A DNA stretch of 38,123 bases from Roseomonas sp. KE2513 (GTDB lineage: Bacteria; Pseudomonadota; Alphaproteobacteria; Acetobacterales; Acetobacteraceae), in the NCBI RefSeq assembly GCF_016107305.1, contig NZ_RCVR01000043.1, positions 1-38,123 of the forward strand, given 5' to 3'. The notes beneath the pieces were generated by a model. The model worked only from the letters and a program-made list of their open reading frames with translations. It was not told where the DNA came from and searched no databases. Made by a program: the position numbers and the translations under genes. Positions 8,697 to 17,097 of the stretch are shown one piece after another; positions within the stretch are counted from its first letter, which is position 1, and every line of letters begins with the position of its first letter.

Positions 8697-9498
8697 TACC
8701 GTGACCGAGACCCCGCTCCTCGTCACCCAGGAGGGTGGCGTCGTGCGCGTCACCCTGAACCGCCCCGCGCGGCGCAACGCCATGAGCCGCGAACTGGTGG
8801 AGCGCTTCGACGCGCTGCTGGCGGAGCTGAAGGGAAACCGCGCCGCGCGGGTGCTGGTGATTACTGGCGCGGGCGGGCACTTCTGCGCGGGGATGGACCT
8901 CGACGAGGCTGGAGGCGCCGGCGCGACGCCCGAGGAGCGCCTAGCGGCCGCGCTGGAGCGCAACCGTCGCACCGGCGAGCGCTTCGCGGCCATCGCCGCC
9001 CTGCCGCAGGTGGTGGTTGCCCGGATCGAGGGCTCTGCCTTCGCGGGTGGGCTCGGCCTGGTCTGCGCCGCCGATATCGCGATCGCGGCGGAGGGGGCAC
9101 GCTTCGCGGCGCCGGAGGCACGGCGAGGGCTGGTGGCGGCGCAGATCCTGCCCTGGCTGGTGCGCCGGATGGGGCGCAGCGCCGCCGCGCGCCTCGTCCT
9201 GCAGGGCGCGCCGATCGACGCCGCCGCCGCGGCGCGGGCCGGGCTGGTGCACGAAGTGGCGTTGGACGCGGCCGCCCTGGACGCGCTGCTGGGGACGATC
9301 CTGGCCGACATCCGCGCCGGCGCCCCAGGAGCATTGGCCGAGACGAAGGCGCTGCTGGCCGCGATGGGGGAGGTCGCGCCGCCCGGCTACGCCGAGGCCG
9401 GCGCCCGCGCCTTCAGCCGCTGCTCGACGGGCCTGGAGGCCGCCGAGGGCATCGCGGCCTTCAAGGCGAAGCGGCCCGCCTCCTGGGCGGCCGGGTAG
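8689..9498 (+). CDS. Enoyl-CoA hydratase/isomerase family protein
   Basis: This 269-residue crotonase-fold protein is of normal length. The first oxyanion-hole segment is HFCAGMDLDE, and the second is AFAGGLGLVCAADIAIA. A Glu at the usual catalytic place follows in APEARRGLVAAQILPWL. The ATG at 8689 overlaps the end of the HMGL-like gene by 8 bases, which fixes the start even though the open frame extends further upstream. It is the last gene of the MarR-linked operon; the convergent Bug gene ends only 2 bases downstream. Hydration of an unsaturated CoA intermediate is likely, but the crotonase family is broad and other reactions are possible. Confidence 0.85.
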   Translation: MPDTVTETPLLVTQEGGVVRVTLNRPARRNAMSRELVERFDALLAELKGNRAARVLVITGAGGHFCAGMDLDEAGGAGATPEERLAAALERNRRTGERFAAIAALPQVVVARIEGSAFAGGLGLVCAADIAIAAEGARFAAPEARRGLVAAQILPWLVRRMGRSAAARLVLQGAPIDAAAAARAGLVHEVALDAAALDALLGTILADIRAGAPGALAETKALLAAMGEVAPPGYAEAGARAFSRCSTGLEAAEGIAAFKAKRPASWAAG

Positions 9499-9500
9499 GC

Positions 9501-10499
9501 CTATTCCGGCCTGATGCCGGCAGCCGGGAGGACGTCCTTCCACAGGGCGACCTCCCGCTCCAGCCGGCGGGCCAGCGGCGTAGGTCCGTCGAGCAGGAGG
9601 GTGGCGCCGGACGCCTCCATGCGCGCAGCGAGCGGCGTCCCGGCGCGCAGCGGCGCCATCTCGGCCGCCAGGAGATCCACCACCTCCGGAGGCGTGCCGC
9701 GCGGCGCGAGCACGGCGTACCAGATCGGCAGCTCGTAGCTCGGGACCGCCTCGGCGACGGCCGGGATGTCGGGAAGGGCAGGGCTGCGCGCAGCTGAGGT
9801 GACGGCAATGGCCCGCATCCGCCCCTCCTTCACATGCGGCAGGGCCTCAATCAGGCCGGTGATCAGCAGGTCGGTGTCGCCGGCCAGCAGGGCGCCTACG
9901 GCCTGTCCGGCGCCGCGATAGGGGACGTGCAGCAGCTCGATCCCCGCGCGTGCCTTCAGCAACTCCCCCGCGAGGTGCGTCGTGGATCCGACGCCAGAGG
10001 ACGCGAAGGAGAAGGCCAGCGCTCCGCCATGGGCTCGCTCGAGGAAGGCCCCAAAATCCCGCACCCGCCAGTCCGGGCGTGACAGCAGCGCGAGCGGAAC
10101 TTCGGAGACGAGGGTCACGGGCAACAGGTCGCGCATCGGGTCGAAGCCGGGGTTGCGTTGGAGGGCCGGCAGGGTGGCGACCGAGGAGGTAGTGAAGACG
10201 AGGCTGTGCCCGTCCCCGGCCTGCAGCACCGCCTGCACACCCAAGGCGCCGCCGGCACCAGGGCGCGGCTCCACGATGAAGGGCTGGCCGAGGCGCCGCG
10301 AGAGGTGATCGGCAATGAGGCGCGCAGGCACCTCCACCGGCCCTCCTGGCGCGAATGGCACGACGAAGCGGACGGTGCGGGTCGGCCATGCGCTGCTGCC
10401 GGTGGCCGACCAGGCCGGTACCTGCCCGGCCGCACCCTGCAGGGCGACGCTTCCGGCCAGTTGGAGAAGGTGTCGCCGGCCCGGCATCGAGGCTACCAT
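9501..10499 (-). CDS. Bug/TctC-type solute-binding protein
   Basis: This periplasmic binding protein of the tripartite tricarboxylate transporter type has about 332 residues. The start at 10499 (MVASMPGRRHLLQL) has AGGGAG upstream; a longer frame begins at 10616. The N-terminal GRRHLLQLAG resembles a twin-arginine signal. Family marks are VRFVVPFAPGGPVEVPARL, EPRPGAGGALG and the HVPYRGAGQAVGALLAG ligand-clamp region. Such proteins bind carboxylates, including aromatic ones, outside the inner membrane. No TctA or TctB membrane partner is in the window. It is convergent with the hydratase and divergent from another Bug gene; a GTTGAT-TGG-GTCAAC dyad lies 124 bases upstream. Confidence 0.88.
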   Translation of the reverse strand: MVASMPGRRHLLQLAGSVALQGAAGQVPAWSATGSSAWPTRTVRFVVPFAPGGPVEVPARLIADHLSRRLGQPFIVEPRPGAGGALGVQAVLQAGDGHSLVFTTSSVATLPALQRNPGFDPMRDLLPVTLVSEVPLALLSRPDWRVRDFGAFLERAHGGALAFSFASSGVGSTTHLAGELLKARAGIELLHVPYRGAGQAVGALLAGDTDLLITGLIEALPHVKEGRMRAIAVTSAARSPALPDIPAVAEAVPSYELPIWYAVLAPRGTPPEVVDLLAAEMAPLRAGTPLAARMEASGATLLLDGPTPLARRLEREVALWKDVLPAAGIRPE

Positions 10500-10622
10500 G
10501 AGACACTCCCTGCCCGTGCATGGTCCTTTCGGACCTGATGGAGCGGCGGTCCGGCCGGGCCAGGGCCCGAAATCCAGGGCCCGAACCCGTATCGATCGTC
10601 CATGCTTCCTTCGCATCCGACG

Positions 10623-10637
10623 GTTGATTGGGTCAAC
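10623..10637. promoter_or_regulatory. Dyad operator, GTTGAC-N3-GTCAAC family
   Basis: GTTGAT-TGG-GTCAAC lies in the divergent region between two Bug genes and is nearer the minus-strand one. It has one mismatch in the dyad; the flanking G and C extend the symmetry. Confidence 0.55.
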
Positions 10638-10698
10638 CGAGATCGGCGCGCTCCGACCGGATGAGGCGGCACCAACCAGCTTCCGCTAGCGAGGTATT

Positions 10699-10713
10699 GT
10701 TGACTTAGTCAAC
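10699..10713. promoter_or_regulatory. Dyad operator, GTTGAC-N3-GTCAAC family
   Basis: GTTGAC-TTA-GTCAAC is a perfect 6+6 dyad 71 bases upstream of the plus-strand Bug gene. Its TTGACT may also be the -35 element, with TAGTTC 17 bases further down as a weak -10. A bound protein would then block RNA polymerase. Confidence 0.65.
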
Positions 10714-10784
10714 CATAAGGGGTAGTTCCTCCAGGAGCAGAAGGTCGGCATCCGAGCCTGCCGCAACCGTGGAGGAGCGAAGTC

Positions 10785-11774
10785 GTGATCAGGCGTCGCG
10801 CGCTGAGCCTTATGGCAGGGGGCCTCCTCGGCTGGCCCTGCGTCACGCCCCGCCGCGCCGCCGCGCAGGGCGCCCTCTGGGTGCCGGACCGCCCCTTCCG
10901 CCTCATCGTGCCCTTCGCCGCGGGAGGTCCCGCCGACATCTTCGGGCGCCTTTTCGCAGAGGCGCTGGCGCGCGACCTCGGCCAGCCCGTGGTGGTCGAG
11001 AACCGCACGGGCGCGGGCGGCGTGGTCGGGCACGACGCCGTCGCGAAGGCGGCGCCCGACGGCACCACCATCGGGATCAGCGGGCCGGGCGCGCTCTCCA
11101 TCGCGCCGGCCCTGCCGCGCCAGCGGATGCCCTTCGACGTCCATCGGGACCTGACCCATCTCTCCCTCGTGGTCCGCGTGCCGGAGGTCGTCGTGGTCAA
11201 TGCACGCAGCGGGCCGCGCGACCTGGCCGCGCTCATCGCGCTCGCGAAGGGAAGCCCAGTCACCTACGGCTCGGCTGGGGTCGGTTCCATCACGCATCTC
11301 GCCAGCGCGTTGCTGGCCTCCGAGACCGGAATGGAGGCGACCCACATTCCCTATCGCGGCGCCGCGCCGGCGGCGACGGACCTCCTCGCGAACCGCTTCA
11401 CCTTCATGACCGCCGACGTGCCGGTGCTGAAGCCGCATATCGACAGCGGCGATCTCCGTCCACTCGCCGTGACCACCGGCCAGCGCGTGCCCGCGCTCGC
11501 GGCGGTGCCCACCACGGTCGAACTCGGCTTCCCGCGCGTGAACTCCGACAACTGGTACGGCTTCGCCGCCCCGCCCCGCCTACCCGCGCCGATCCGCGCG
11601 CGGCTGGAGGAAGCGGCGAGGGCCGCGCTGCGCGATGCCGCCCTGGTCCAGGGTTTCGCCGCCCAGGGCGGCGTTGCGTCGCCGATTACGGGCGAGGACT
11701 ACCTCGAGTTCCTGCGGTCCGAGGCGACGAAGTGGGGGCCGCTCGTGAAGCAATCCGGAGCCGAATCCCTTTGA
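10785..11774 (+). CDS. Bug/TctC-type solute-binding protein
   Basis: This is a 329-residue binding protein of the tripartite tricarboxylate transporter family. The GTG start at 10785 follows GAGGAG. The leader MIRRRALSLMAGGLLGWP is a signal peptide with a twin-arginine-like pair. Core marks are LIVPFAAGGPADIFGRLF, ENRTGAGGVVGHDAVAKAAPDG and THIPYRGAAPAATDLLANR. It is the first gene of the operon running to the acyl-CoA synthetase; its stop overlaps a TTG that is in frame with the next gene. Co-transcription with CoA-metabolism enzymes suggests that its ligand is the acid activated by them (inference). No membrane partner genes are present. Confidence 0.9.
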   Translation: MIRRRALSLMAGGLLGWPCVTPRRAAAQGALWVPDRPFRLIVPFAAGGPADIFGRLFAEALARDLGQPVVVENRTGAGGVVGHDAVAKAAPDGTTIGISGPGALSIAPALPRQRMPFDVHRDLTHLSLVVRVPEVVVVNARSGPRDLAALIALAKGSPVTYGSAGVGSITHLASALLASETGMEATHIPYRGAAPAATDLLANRFTFMTADVPVLKPHIDSGDLRPLAVTTGQRVPALAAVPTTVELGFPRVNSDNWYGFAAPPRLPAPIRARLEEAARAALRDAALVQGFAAQGGVASPITGEDYLEFLRSEATKWGPLVKQSGAESL

Positions 11775-11782
11775 CCGTGACG

Positions 11783-12739
11783 ATGAACTTCCCCTCGCGC
11801 CTGCCGGCACTGCTGGGGATCCGCCACCCCATCGTGCAGGGCGGGATGAGCTGGGCCTCCTCCTCCGCGCCGCTCGCGCTGGCGGTGTCGCACGCCGGCG
11901 CGCTCGGGGTGATCGCCGCCGGGCCGATGAGGCCCGACGATTTGGTGGAGGCGATCCGCACGGTGAAGGCGGGCACGGACGCGCCCTTCGCGCTGAACGT
12001 CCCGCTCTACAACAAGCGCTCCGCGGAGTTCTTGGACATTGCGGAGGCGGAGCGCGTGCCGGTCATCATTGCCTCCCAGGGCGGCCCGAAGGCGCTTCCG
12101 CGCTTCAGGGCCTATGGCGCGAAGTGGCTGCACGTCGTCGCCTCGCCGCTGCACGCCCAAAAGGCCGACGCGGCGGGGGTGGACGGGCTCATCGTGGTGG
12201 GTGGTGACGCAGGCGGCCATCCGGCGCCGGACGAGGTCTCGGCCATGGTGCTCGTGCGGGCGGTTGCGAAGGCAGGCGTGAGGGCGCCCATCATCGGCGC
12301 GGGCGGCGTGGCCGATGGCGCCGGGATCGCGGCGATGTTCGCCCTGGGCGCTGAGGGCGCGCAGCTCGGCACGCGCTTCCTGATGACGCAGGAGGCGAGC
12401 GTGCACCCCGCCTACAAGGAGGCGGTGCGGCGCGCGGGACTGTCCGACACCACCCTGGTCGGCCGCGGTGGGCTGCCGGTGCGCCAGCTTCGCAACCTCT
12501 TCACCGCCGAGGTGGACGCCGCCGAGCGGGCGGGACACGCGAAGGAGGTGCTGGCCGAGCTCTACATGAGCCGCACCCTGAAGCACGCGGCGCTGGAGGG
12601 CGACGTGGAGCGCGGCAAGGTGGAGGCGGGGCAGACGGCCGGGCTCATCGACGACATCCTCCCGGCCGCCGAGGTCGTGGCCAGGCTGGTGGCCGAGGCC
12701 GAGGCGGCCCGGCTGCGCCTGGCGGGCGGCGCGGCATGA
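11783..12739 (+). CDS. Nitronate monooxygenase family flavoprotein
   Basis: This FMN-dependent TIM-barrel protein of about 318 residues belongs to the nitronate monooxygenase/FabK group. It begins LLGIRHPIVQGGMSWASS, has the GGDAGGHP segment containing the catalytic-type His, and the phosphate-binding GAGGVADGAGIAAMFALGAEGAQLGTRF. Family members oxidise alkyl nitronates or reduce enoyl thioesters. Next to hydratases and a CoA ligase, an enoyl-CoA-type role is as likely as nitronate oxidation. The start is uncertain: ATG 11783, GTG 11777 and TTG 11771 are all in frame, and the TTG has the better spacing from CCGGAG. Its end overlaps the next gene as ATGA. Confidence 0.83.
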   Translation: MNFPSRLPALLGIRHPIVQGGMSWASSSAPLALAVSHAGALGVIAAGPMRPDDLVEAIRTVKAGTDAPFALNVPLYNKRSAEFLDIAEAERVPVIIASQGGPKALPRFRAYGAKWLHVVASPLHAQKADAAGVDGLIVVGGDAGGHPAPDEVSAMVLVRAVAKAGVRAPIIGAGGVADGAGIAAMFALGAEGAQLGTRFLMTQEASVHPAYKEAVRRAGLSDTTLVGRGGLPVRQLRNLFTAEVDAAERAGHAKEVLAELYMSRTLKHAALEGDVERGKVEAGQTAGLIDDILPAAEVVARLVAEAEAARLRLAGGAA

Positions 12740-13410
12740 GCGGGGCGGAGGCCTTGCTGGCCGAGGAGGATCGCGGCCGCGTCCGCATCCTCCGCCTGAA
12801 CCGGCCGGAAAAGCGCAATGCGCTGAACCGCCCTCTCATCGAGGCGCTGATGGCAGCGCTGGAGCGCGCCGCGGCGGAGGAGGGCGTCGCCGCCCTGGTG
12901 TTGGCCGCCAGCGGCCTGGGCTTCTGCGCCGGCGCTGACCTCGGCGAGATGAAGGCGCTGCGGGACGACTCGGGGGCGCAGGCCGCGCGGCGCGCCCTGA
13001 CGCCGGCCCTGCTGGCGGCACCCTCCCGCATCGGCAAGCCGGTGGTGGCCGCCGTGCATGGCGCCGCCCTCGGGGCCGGGGCGGCGCTCGCGCTGGCCTG
13101 CGACATGGCCGTGCTAGCGGAGACAGCCACCTTCGGCTTTCCTGAGGCACGGCACGGCATGCTGCCGGCGCTGATGGCCCCGGTCCTGCTGCGCCACTTG
13201 CCGCCGCGCCGCGTCTTCGACCTTCTGGCGACTGGCCGTGACATCCCGCCCGGCGAGGCGCTCTCGCTTGGGCTCGTGGACCGGGTGGTGCCGGCGGAAA
13301 GGGTGCTGGACGAGGCATCGGCCCTCGCCGAAGCGGCGGCGCTGCTGGCGCCGCCCGCGCTCCTGCGCCTCAAGGAACTTCTCTCGGACGGAAAGGCCGA
13401 CATCGCATGA
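12736..13410 (+). CDS. Short enoyl-CoA hydratase family protein
   Basis: This 224-residue crotonase-family protein carries RLNRPEKRNALNRPLIEAL, the oxyanion-hole segment GFCAGADLGEMKAL and the GAALGAGAALALACDMAV segment. FPEARHGMLPALMAPVL carries the catalytic-type Glu. It is about 30-40 residues shorter than the family norm and than the two other hydratases here. The missing part is the C-terminal helical region that usually packs over the active site and supports trimer formation. It overlaps both neighbours by ATGA, so the short end looks like the natural gene rather than a sequencing break. It may still be active or may work with a partner; this cannot be decided from sequence. Confidence 0.82.
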   Translation: MSGAEALLAEEDRGRVRILRLNRPEKRNALNRPLIEALMAALERAAAEEGVAALVLAASGLGFCAGADLGEMKALRDDSGAQAARRALTPALLAAPSRIGKPVVAAVHGAALGAGAALALACDMAVLAETATFGFPEARHGMLPALMAPVLLRHLPPRRVFDLLATGRDIPPGEALSLGLVDRVVPAERVLDEASALAEAAALLAPPALLRLKELLSDGKADIA

Positions 13411-14609
13411 GGCCCCTCGAAGGGATCACCATCCTCGACCTGTCGCGGGTGCTCGCCTGCCCCTTCGCCACGATGATCCTGGCCGAGATGGGCGCGGAGG
13501 TCATCAAGGTGGAGCAGCCCGGAAGCGGCGACGAGACCCGCGGCTTCGAGCCCTTCGCGCAGGCGAAGGACGGGGGCGAGGAGATCAGCGGCTACTACAT
13601 GGCCTTCAACCGCTCCAAGCGGTCCATCACCGTGAACCTCCGCAGCGAGGAGGGGAGGGCGGTCATCCGTGACCTCGCCACGAAGGCCGACGTGCTGGTC
13701 GAGAACTTCCCGGTCGGCACGCTGAAGCGCCGTGGGCTGGCCCATGCCGATCTCGCGCCCCTCAACCCCGGGCTGATCTACGTCTCCTGCACCGGCTTCG
13801 GCCAGTCCGGCCCCTATGCGCGTCGGAAGGGCTACGACACCGTCTTCCAGGCCATGAGCGGGCTGATGAGCCTGACGGGGGAGCGCGGGGGCGGGCCGGT
13901 GAAGCCCGGCCTCCCCGTGGCCGACCTGACCTCCGGCCTTTGGGTCACCATCGCCATCCTCTCGGCGCTCCAGGGACGCACGAAGACTGGGAAGGGCGGG
14001 CATATCGACGTCTCGATGTTCGACGCGCAGGTCTCCCAGCTCACCATCGCCGCCGCCCGCTTCTTCGCCCTCGGCGAGGTTCCGCCGCGCCTCGGCACCG
14101 AACATCCCGGGCGCGTGCCTTCCGCCAGCTTCCGCTGCAGTGACGACAAGTGGCTCCACATCACCGTCTCCGACCAGCACTGGGAGCCGCTCTGCCGCGC
14201 GCTGGGGCTGGACGGGCTGCTGGCGGACTCGGAGCTGGGCACCAATTCCGGCCGCGTGGCGCGGCGAGAGGATGTGATGCGCGGCATCACCGCCGCGATG
14301 GAGAAGCTGACGCGCGCGCAGGCCTTCGCCGCGCTGGACGGGGCAGGGGTTCCGGCGGGCCCGCTCTTCTCGCTCGACGAGGTGATGGCGGACGAGCACG
14401 TCCAGGCACGCGGCCTGGTGCAGCACTTCGAGCACCCCACGCTGGGCGAGTTCCCCGGGCTGCGCCTGCCGCTGCGCTTCGACGGGTGGGAAGACCCGCG
14501 CTTCGGCCGCCCGCCGCTGCTGGGCGAACACACGGAAGAGGTGCTGCGCGAGCGCCTTGGGATGGACGCGGCGCGGGTCGCCGCCTTGCGGGAGAATGGC
14601 GCGCTGTGA
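13407..14609 (+). CDS. Class III CoA transferase (CaiB/BaiF family)
   Basis: This is a 400-residue formyl-CoA-transferase-type enzyme. It starts MRPLEGITILDLSRVLACPF, with IKVEQPGSGDETRG and VENFPVGTLKRRGL following in the usual order. The catalytic Asp is expected in PVADLTSGLW (about residue 172). The C-terminal region includes GVPAGPLFSLDEVMADEHVQARG, typical of the family. Such enzymes pass CoA between two carboxylic acids. Together with the downstream acyl-CoA synthetase and hydratases, it gives a second way to make CoA thioesters of pathway acids. It overlaps both neighbours (ATGA and GTGA), so it is firmly within the operon. Confidence 0.9.
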   Translation: MRPLEGITILDLSRVLACPFATMILAEMGAEVIKVEQPGSGDETRGFEPFAQAKDGGEEISGYYMAFNRSKRSITVNLRSEEGRAVIRDLATKADVLVENFPVGTLKRRGLAHADLAPLNPGLIYVSCTGFGQSGPYARRKGYDTVFQAMSGLMSLTGERGGGPVKPGLPVADLTSGLWVTIAILSALQGRTKTGKGGHIDVSMFDAQVSQLTIAAARFFALGEVPPRLGTEHPGRVPSASFRCSDDKWLHITVSDQHWEPLCRALGLDGLLADSELGTNSGRVARREDVMRGITAAMEKLTRAQAFAALDGAGVPAGPLFSLDEVMADEHVQARGLVQHFEHPTLGEFPGLRLPLRFDGWEDPRFGRPPLLGEHTEEVLRERLGMDAARVAALRENGAL

Positions 14610-15370
14610 GCGAAACCGCTTTGTGTGACGAGGTGCTCTGGAACCTCTCGGAGAACGGGGTCGCCACCCTCATCCTGAACCGGCCGGAGGCGCGCAACGC
14701 GCTGAACACCGGACTTGCCGAGGCCCTGCTCGCCGCCACCCGCCGCGCGGTGGTTGAGGATGCGCGGCTGGTCGTGATCCGCGCCGCGGGGCCCGTCTTC
14801 TGCGCCGGGGCCGACCTCAAGGAACGCAAGGGCATGACCGAGGACCAGGTCCGCGCCCGCCGCCTGAAGGGCTTCGCCGCCTATGACGCCATCGAGCGGC
14901 TGCCGATGCCGAGCATCGCCGTGGTGGAGGGGCAGGCGGTCGGCTCCGGTGTCGAGATCGCGGCCGCCTGCGACTTCGTCATCGCCACCCTCAGGGCGGG
15001 GTTCCGCACACCGGAGGCGCTGTGGGGCACCGTGGGCGCGACGCAGCGCCTCTCGCGCGTGCTCGGCAAGCGGCTCGCGAAAGACATGATGTTCACCGGC
15101 CGCACCCTGTCCGCCGAGGAGGCGCGGGAGGGCGGGCTGGTAACGCGCCTGGTGGAGCCAGAGGCGCTGGAGGCGCTCCTGGCCGAGATCGCCACGACCA
15201 TCACAGGCGCGCCGCCCGCCGCCATGCGCCTGGCTAAGCGCTGCGTGGACGAGGGGCTGGAGCGCGATCCGCGCGGCGCCCTGGCCACCGAGTTGATGGC
15301 GATCGAGGAGAGCCTGGCCGGCGGTGAGTGGCGCAAGACGATGGGCGCCTTCGGAAAGGCGTCGTCGTGA
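14606..15370 (+). CDS. Enoyl-CoA hydratase/isomerase family protein
   Basis: This is a 254-residue crotonase-fold protein starting at a GTG that overlaps the CoA transferase stop (GTGA). It shows LILNRPEARNALNTGLAEALL, the oxyanion-hole segment VFCAGADLKERKGM, the GQAVGSGVEIAAACDFVIA segment and FRTPEALWGTVGATQRLSRV. The last of these has the catalytic-type Glu and the QRL motif of true hydratases. The open frame continues upstream of 14606, but that part is a shadow of the transferase gene. Length is normal. It is the third hydratase of the window and the one with the most standard active-site region. Confidence 0.87.
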   Translation: MSETALCDEVLWNLSENGVATLILNRPEARNALNTGLAEALLAATRRAVVEDARLVVIRAAGPVFCAGADLKERKGMTEDQVRARRLKGFAAYDAIERLPMPSIAVVEGQAVGSGVEIAAACDFVIATLRAGFRTPEALWGTVGATQRLSRVLGKRLAKDMMFTGRTLSAEEAREGGLVTRLVEPEALEALLAEIATTITGAPPAAMRLAKRCVDEGLERDPRGALATELMAIEESLAGGEWRKTMGAFGKASS

Positions 15371-16992
15371 GCGGGCTGGCGCTGGAAGGGCTCTGCCCGC
15401 TCACCGTGACCGAGACGCTGCGCCGCGCGGTGACGATCGCGCCGGAGGTGGAGGCGGTGGTCGCCACGTCCGGCCGAATCACCTTCGCGGCCCTGGAGCG
15501 AGAGGTGGCCAGGATCCGCGCCGCCCTCCTCGCCGCGGGCGTCGGGCGCGGCGAGCATGTCGGGCTGCTGATGGGCAACGGGCCGCGCTGGGTCTCGATT
15601 TTCCTCGCCCTAGGTTCGATAGGCGCCGTCACGGTGCCGGTGAACACGCGCTTCCAGGCTGAGGAGATGGCCTACGCGCTGCGCCAGTCCCGGGTGCGGC
15701 GGCTCTTCGCGGCGGATCGCTTCCTCAGGATCGACTTCGTGGCGATGCTGCGCGGCATCATCCCCGGGCTGGACAGCGCGCTGCCGGATGCCGCGCTGCC
15801 CGAGCTGCGAGAGGTCGTGGTGGTCGGCAAGGACGTGCCGGTCGGTGCGCGGTCCTGGGAGGACTTCCTGTCCGCCGGCCAGGGGCATGAGGCGCCGCCC
15901 CGCTGCGCGCCGGACGATGTGCTACTGATGCAGTACACCTCCGGCACCACCTCCTTCCCCAAGGGGGTGATGCTGACCCATCGCTCCATGTGCGCCAACG
16001 CCTTCTTCTCTGGCGGCCGCATGGGGCTGCGGATCGCCGACCGCTTTCACAGCGCACGGCCCTTCTTCCACGTGGCGGGCTCCACGCTCTCCGTCCTCTC
16101 CTGCATCCAGCACGTCACCACCCTGGTCACGATGGACCGCTTCGAACCGGCCGAGGCCCTGCGGCTGATGGAGAAGGAGCGCTGCACCCATTTCTCCGGC
16201 AACGACACCATGGCCTTGATGCTGCTGAACCACCCGGACCGGGCGCGGCGGAAGCTGGTGCTGCGCGGCGCCTGGGCGGCGGCCTCCCCCAGCATCGTCC
16301 GGCGGATCATCGAGGAGATGGGCGCGCGGGACTGCGTGGTGGGCTACGGGTTGTCCGAGGCATCGCCCAACATCGCGCAATCCTGCTGGTGGGAGCCCGA
16401 AGAGGTCCGGATCAGCGGCCACATGCGCCCGCAGCCCGGCCTGGAGATACGCATCCGCGACCTGGAGACCGGCGAGGACCTGCCGCCCGGCGGCACGGGC
16501 GAGATCCTCGTGCGCGGCTGGAACGTTATGCAGGGATACTTCGACAAGCCGAAGGAGACGGCGGAGACGCTGACCGCCGATGGCTGGCTCCTCACCGGCG
16601 ATCTCGGCCGGCTGGACGAGGCGGGGCGCCTGGAATTCGCCGGCCGCGCGAAGGACCTGGTGCGCGTCGGCGGGGAGAACGTTTCCCCCGCTGAGGTGGA
16701 GGACATCCTCCACCGCCACCCCGCCATCCGTCAGGCCGTGGTGGTCGGCGTGCCCGATCCCCGGCTCATGGAGGTTCCCTGCGCCTTCGTCATCCTCAAC
16801 GAGGGCCAGTCCTGCGAGCCGGAGGCGCTCATCGCCTGGAGCAAGGAGAACATGGCCGGCTTCAAGGTGCCGCGCTACGTTCAGGTTGTGGAGTCCTTCG
16901 AGAGCATCGGCATGACCGCCAGCTCCAAGATCCAGAAGAAGCAGCTTGCGAAGCACGCCATCGAGGTCCTGGGTATCAAGGTCCCGGGCTGA
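15367..16992 (+). CDS. AMP-forming acyl-CoA synthetase
   Basis: This 541-residue adenylate-forming ligase starts at a GTG overlapping the hydratase stop. The P-loop-like motif is YTSGTTSFPKGVMLTH at about residue 190. GYGLSEASPN and GWLLTGDLGRLDEAGRLEFAGRAKD are the A5 and A7-A8 motifs. The C-terminal lid has the conserved Lys in SSKIQKKQL. It activates a carboxylic acid through an acyl-adenylate and transfers it to CoA in the cytoplasm. The best sequence fit is the medium/long-chain or aryl acid class, but the substrate cannot be named. It is the last gene of the operon, followed by a GC-rich hairpin. Confidence 0.9.
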   Translation: MSGLALEGLCPLTVTETLRRAVTIAPEVEAVVATSGRITFAALEREVARIRAALLAAGVGRGEHVGLLMGNGPRWVSIFLALGSIGAVTVPVNTRFQAEEMAYALRQSRVRRLFAADRFLRIDFVAMLRGIIPGLDSALPDAALPELREVVVVGKDVPVGARSWEDFLSAGQGHEAPPRCAPDDVLLMQYTSGTTSFPKGVMLTHRSMCANAFFSGGRMGLRIADRFHSARPFFHVAGSTLSVLSCIQHVTTLVTMDRFEPAEALRLMEKERCTHFSGNDTMALMLLNHPDRARRKLVLRGAWAAASPSIVRRIIEEMGARDCVVGYGLSEASPNIAQSCWWEPEEVRISGHMRPQPGLEIRIRDLETGEDLPPGGTGEILVRGWNVMQGYFDKPKETAETLTADGWLLTGDLGRLDEAGRLEFAGRAKDLVRVGGENVSPAEVEDILHRHPAIRQAVVVGVPDPRLMEVPCAFVILNEGQSCEPEALIAWSKENMAGFKVPRYVQVVESFESIGMTASSKIQKKQLAKHAIEVLGIKVPG

Positions 16993-17029
16993 GCGGCAGC
17001 GGCGGGCCAGCATCCCCCCGGCGGATCGC

Positions 17030-17053
17030 CCGCGCCCTGGCCGGAGGGCGCGG
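17030..17053. terminator. Hairpin between convergent operons
   Basis: CCGCGCCC and GGGCGCGG form a perfect 8-bp stem with an 8-base loop, 37 bases after the acyl-CoA synthetase stop and before the convergent reductase stop at 17098. There is no T tract; it may act for both strands. Confidence 0.5.
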
Positions 17054-17097
17054 TGCGCGTCCGGCTGGAGCGAGGAGGGGGCCTCCTCGCCATGGCA

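Noticed and set aside
10560-10586. Direct repeat CCAGGGCCCGAA twice between the divergent Bug genes
   Set aside because: Short GC-rich repeat found once in the window; not tied to other promoters, unlike the two dyad families.
12645-14531. 628-codon minus-strand open frame opposite hydratase and CoA transferase
   Set aside because: Low-complexity antisense shadow; both opposite genes have complete motifs.
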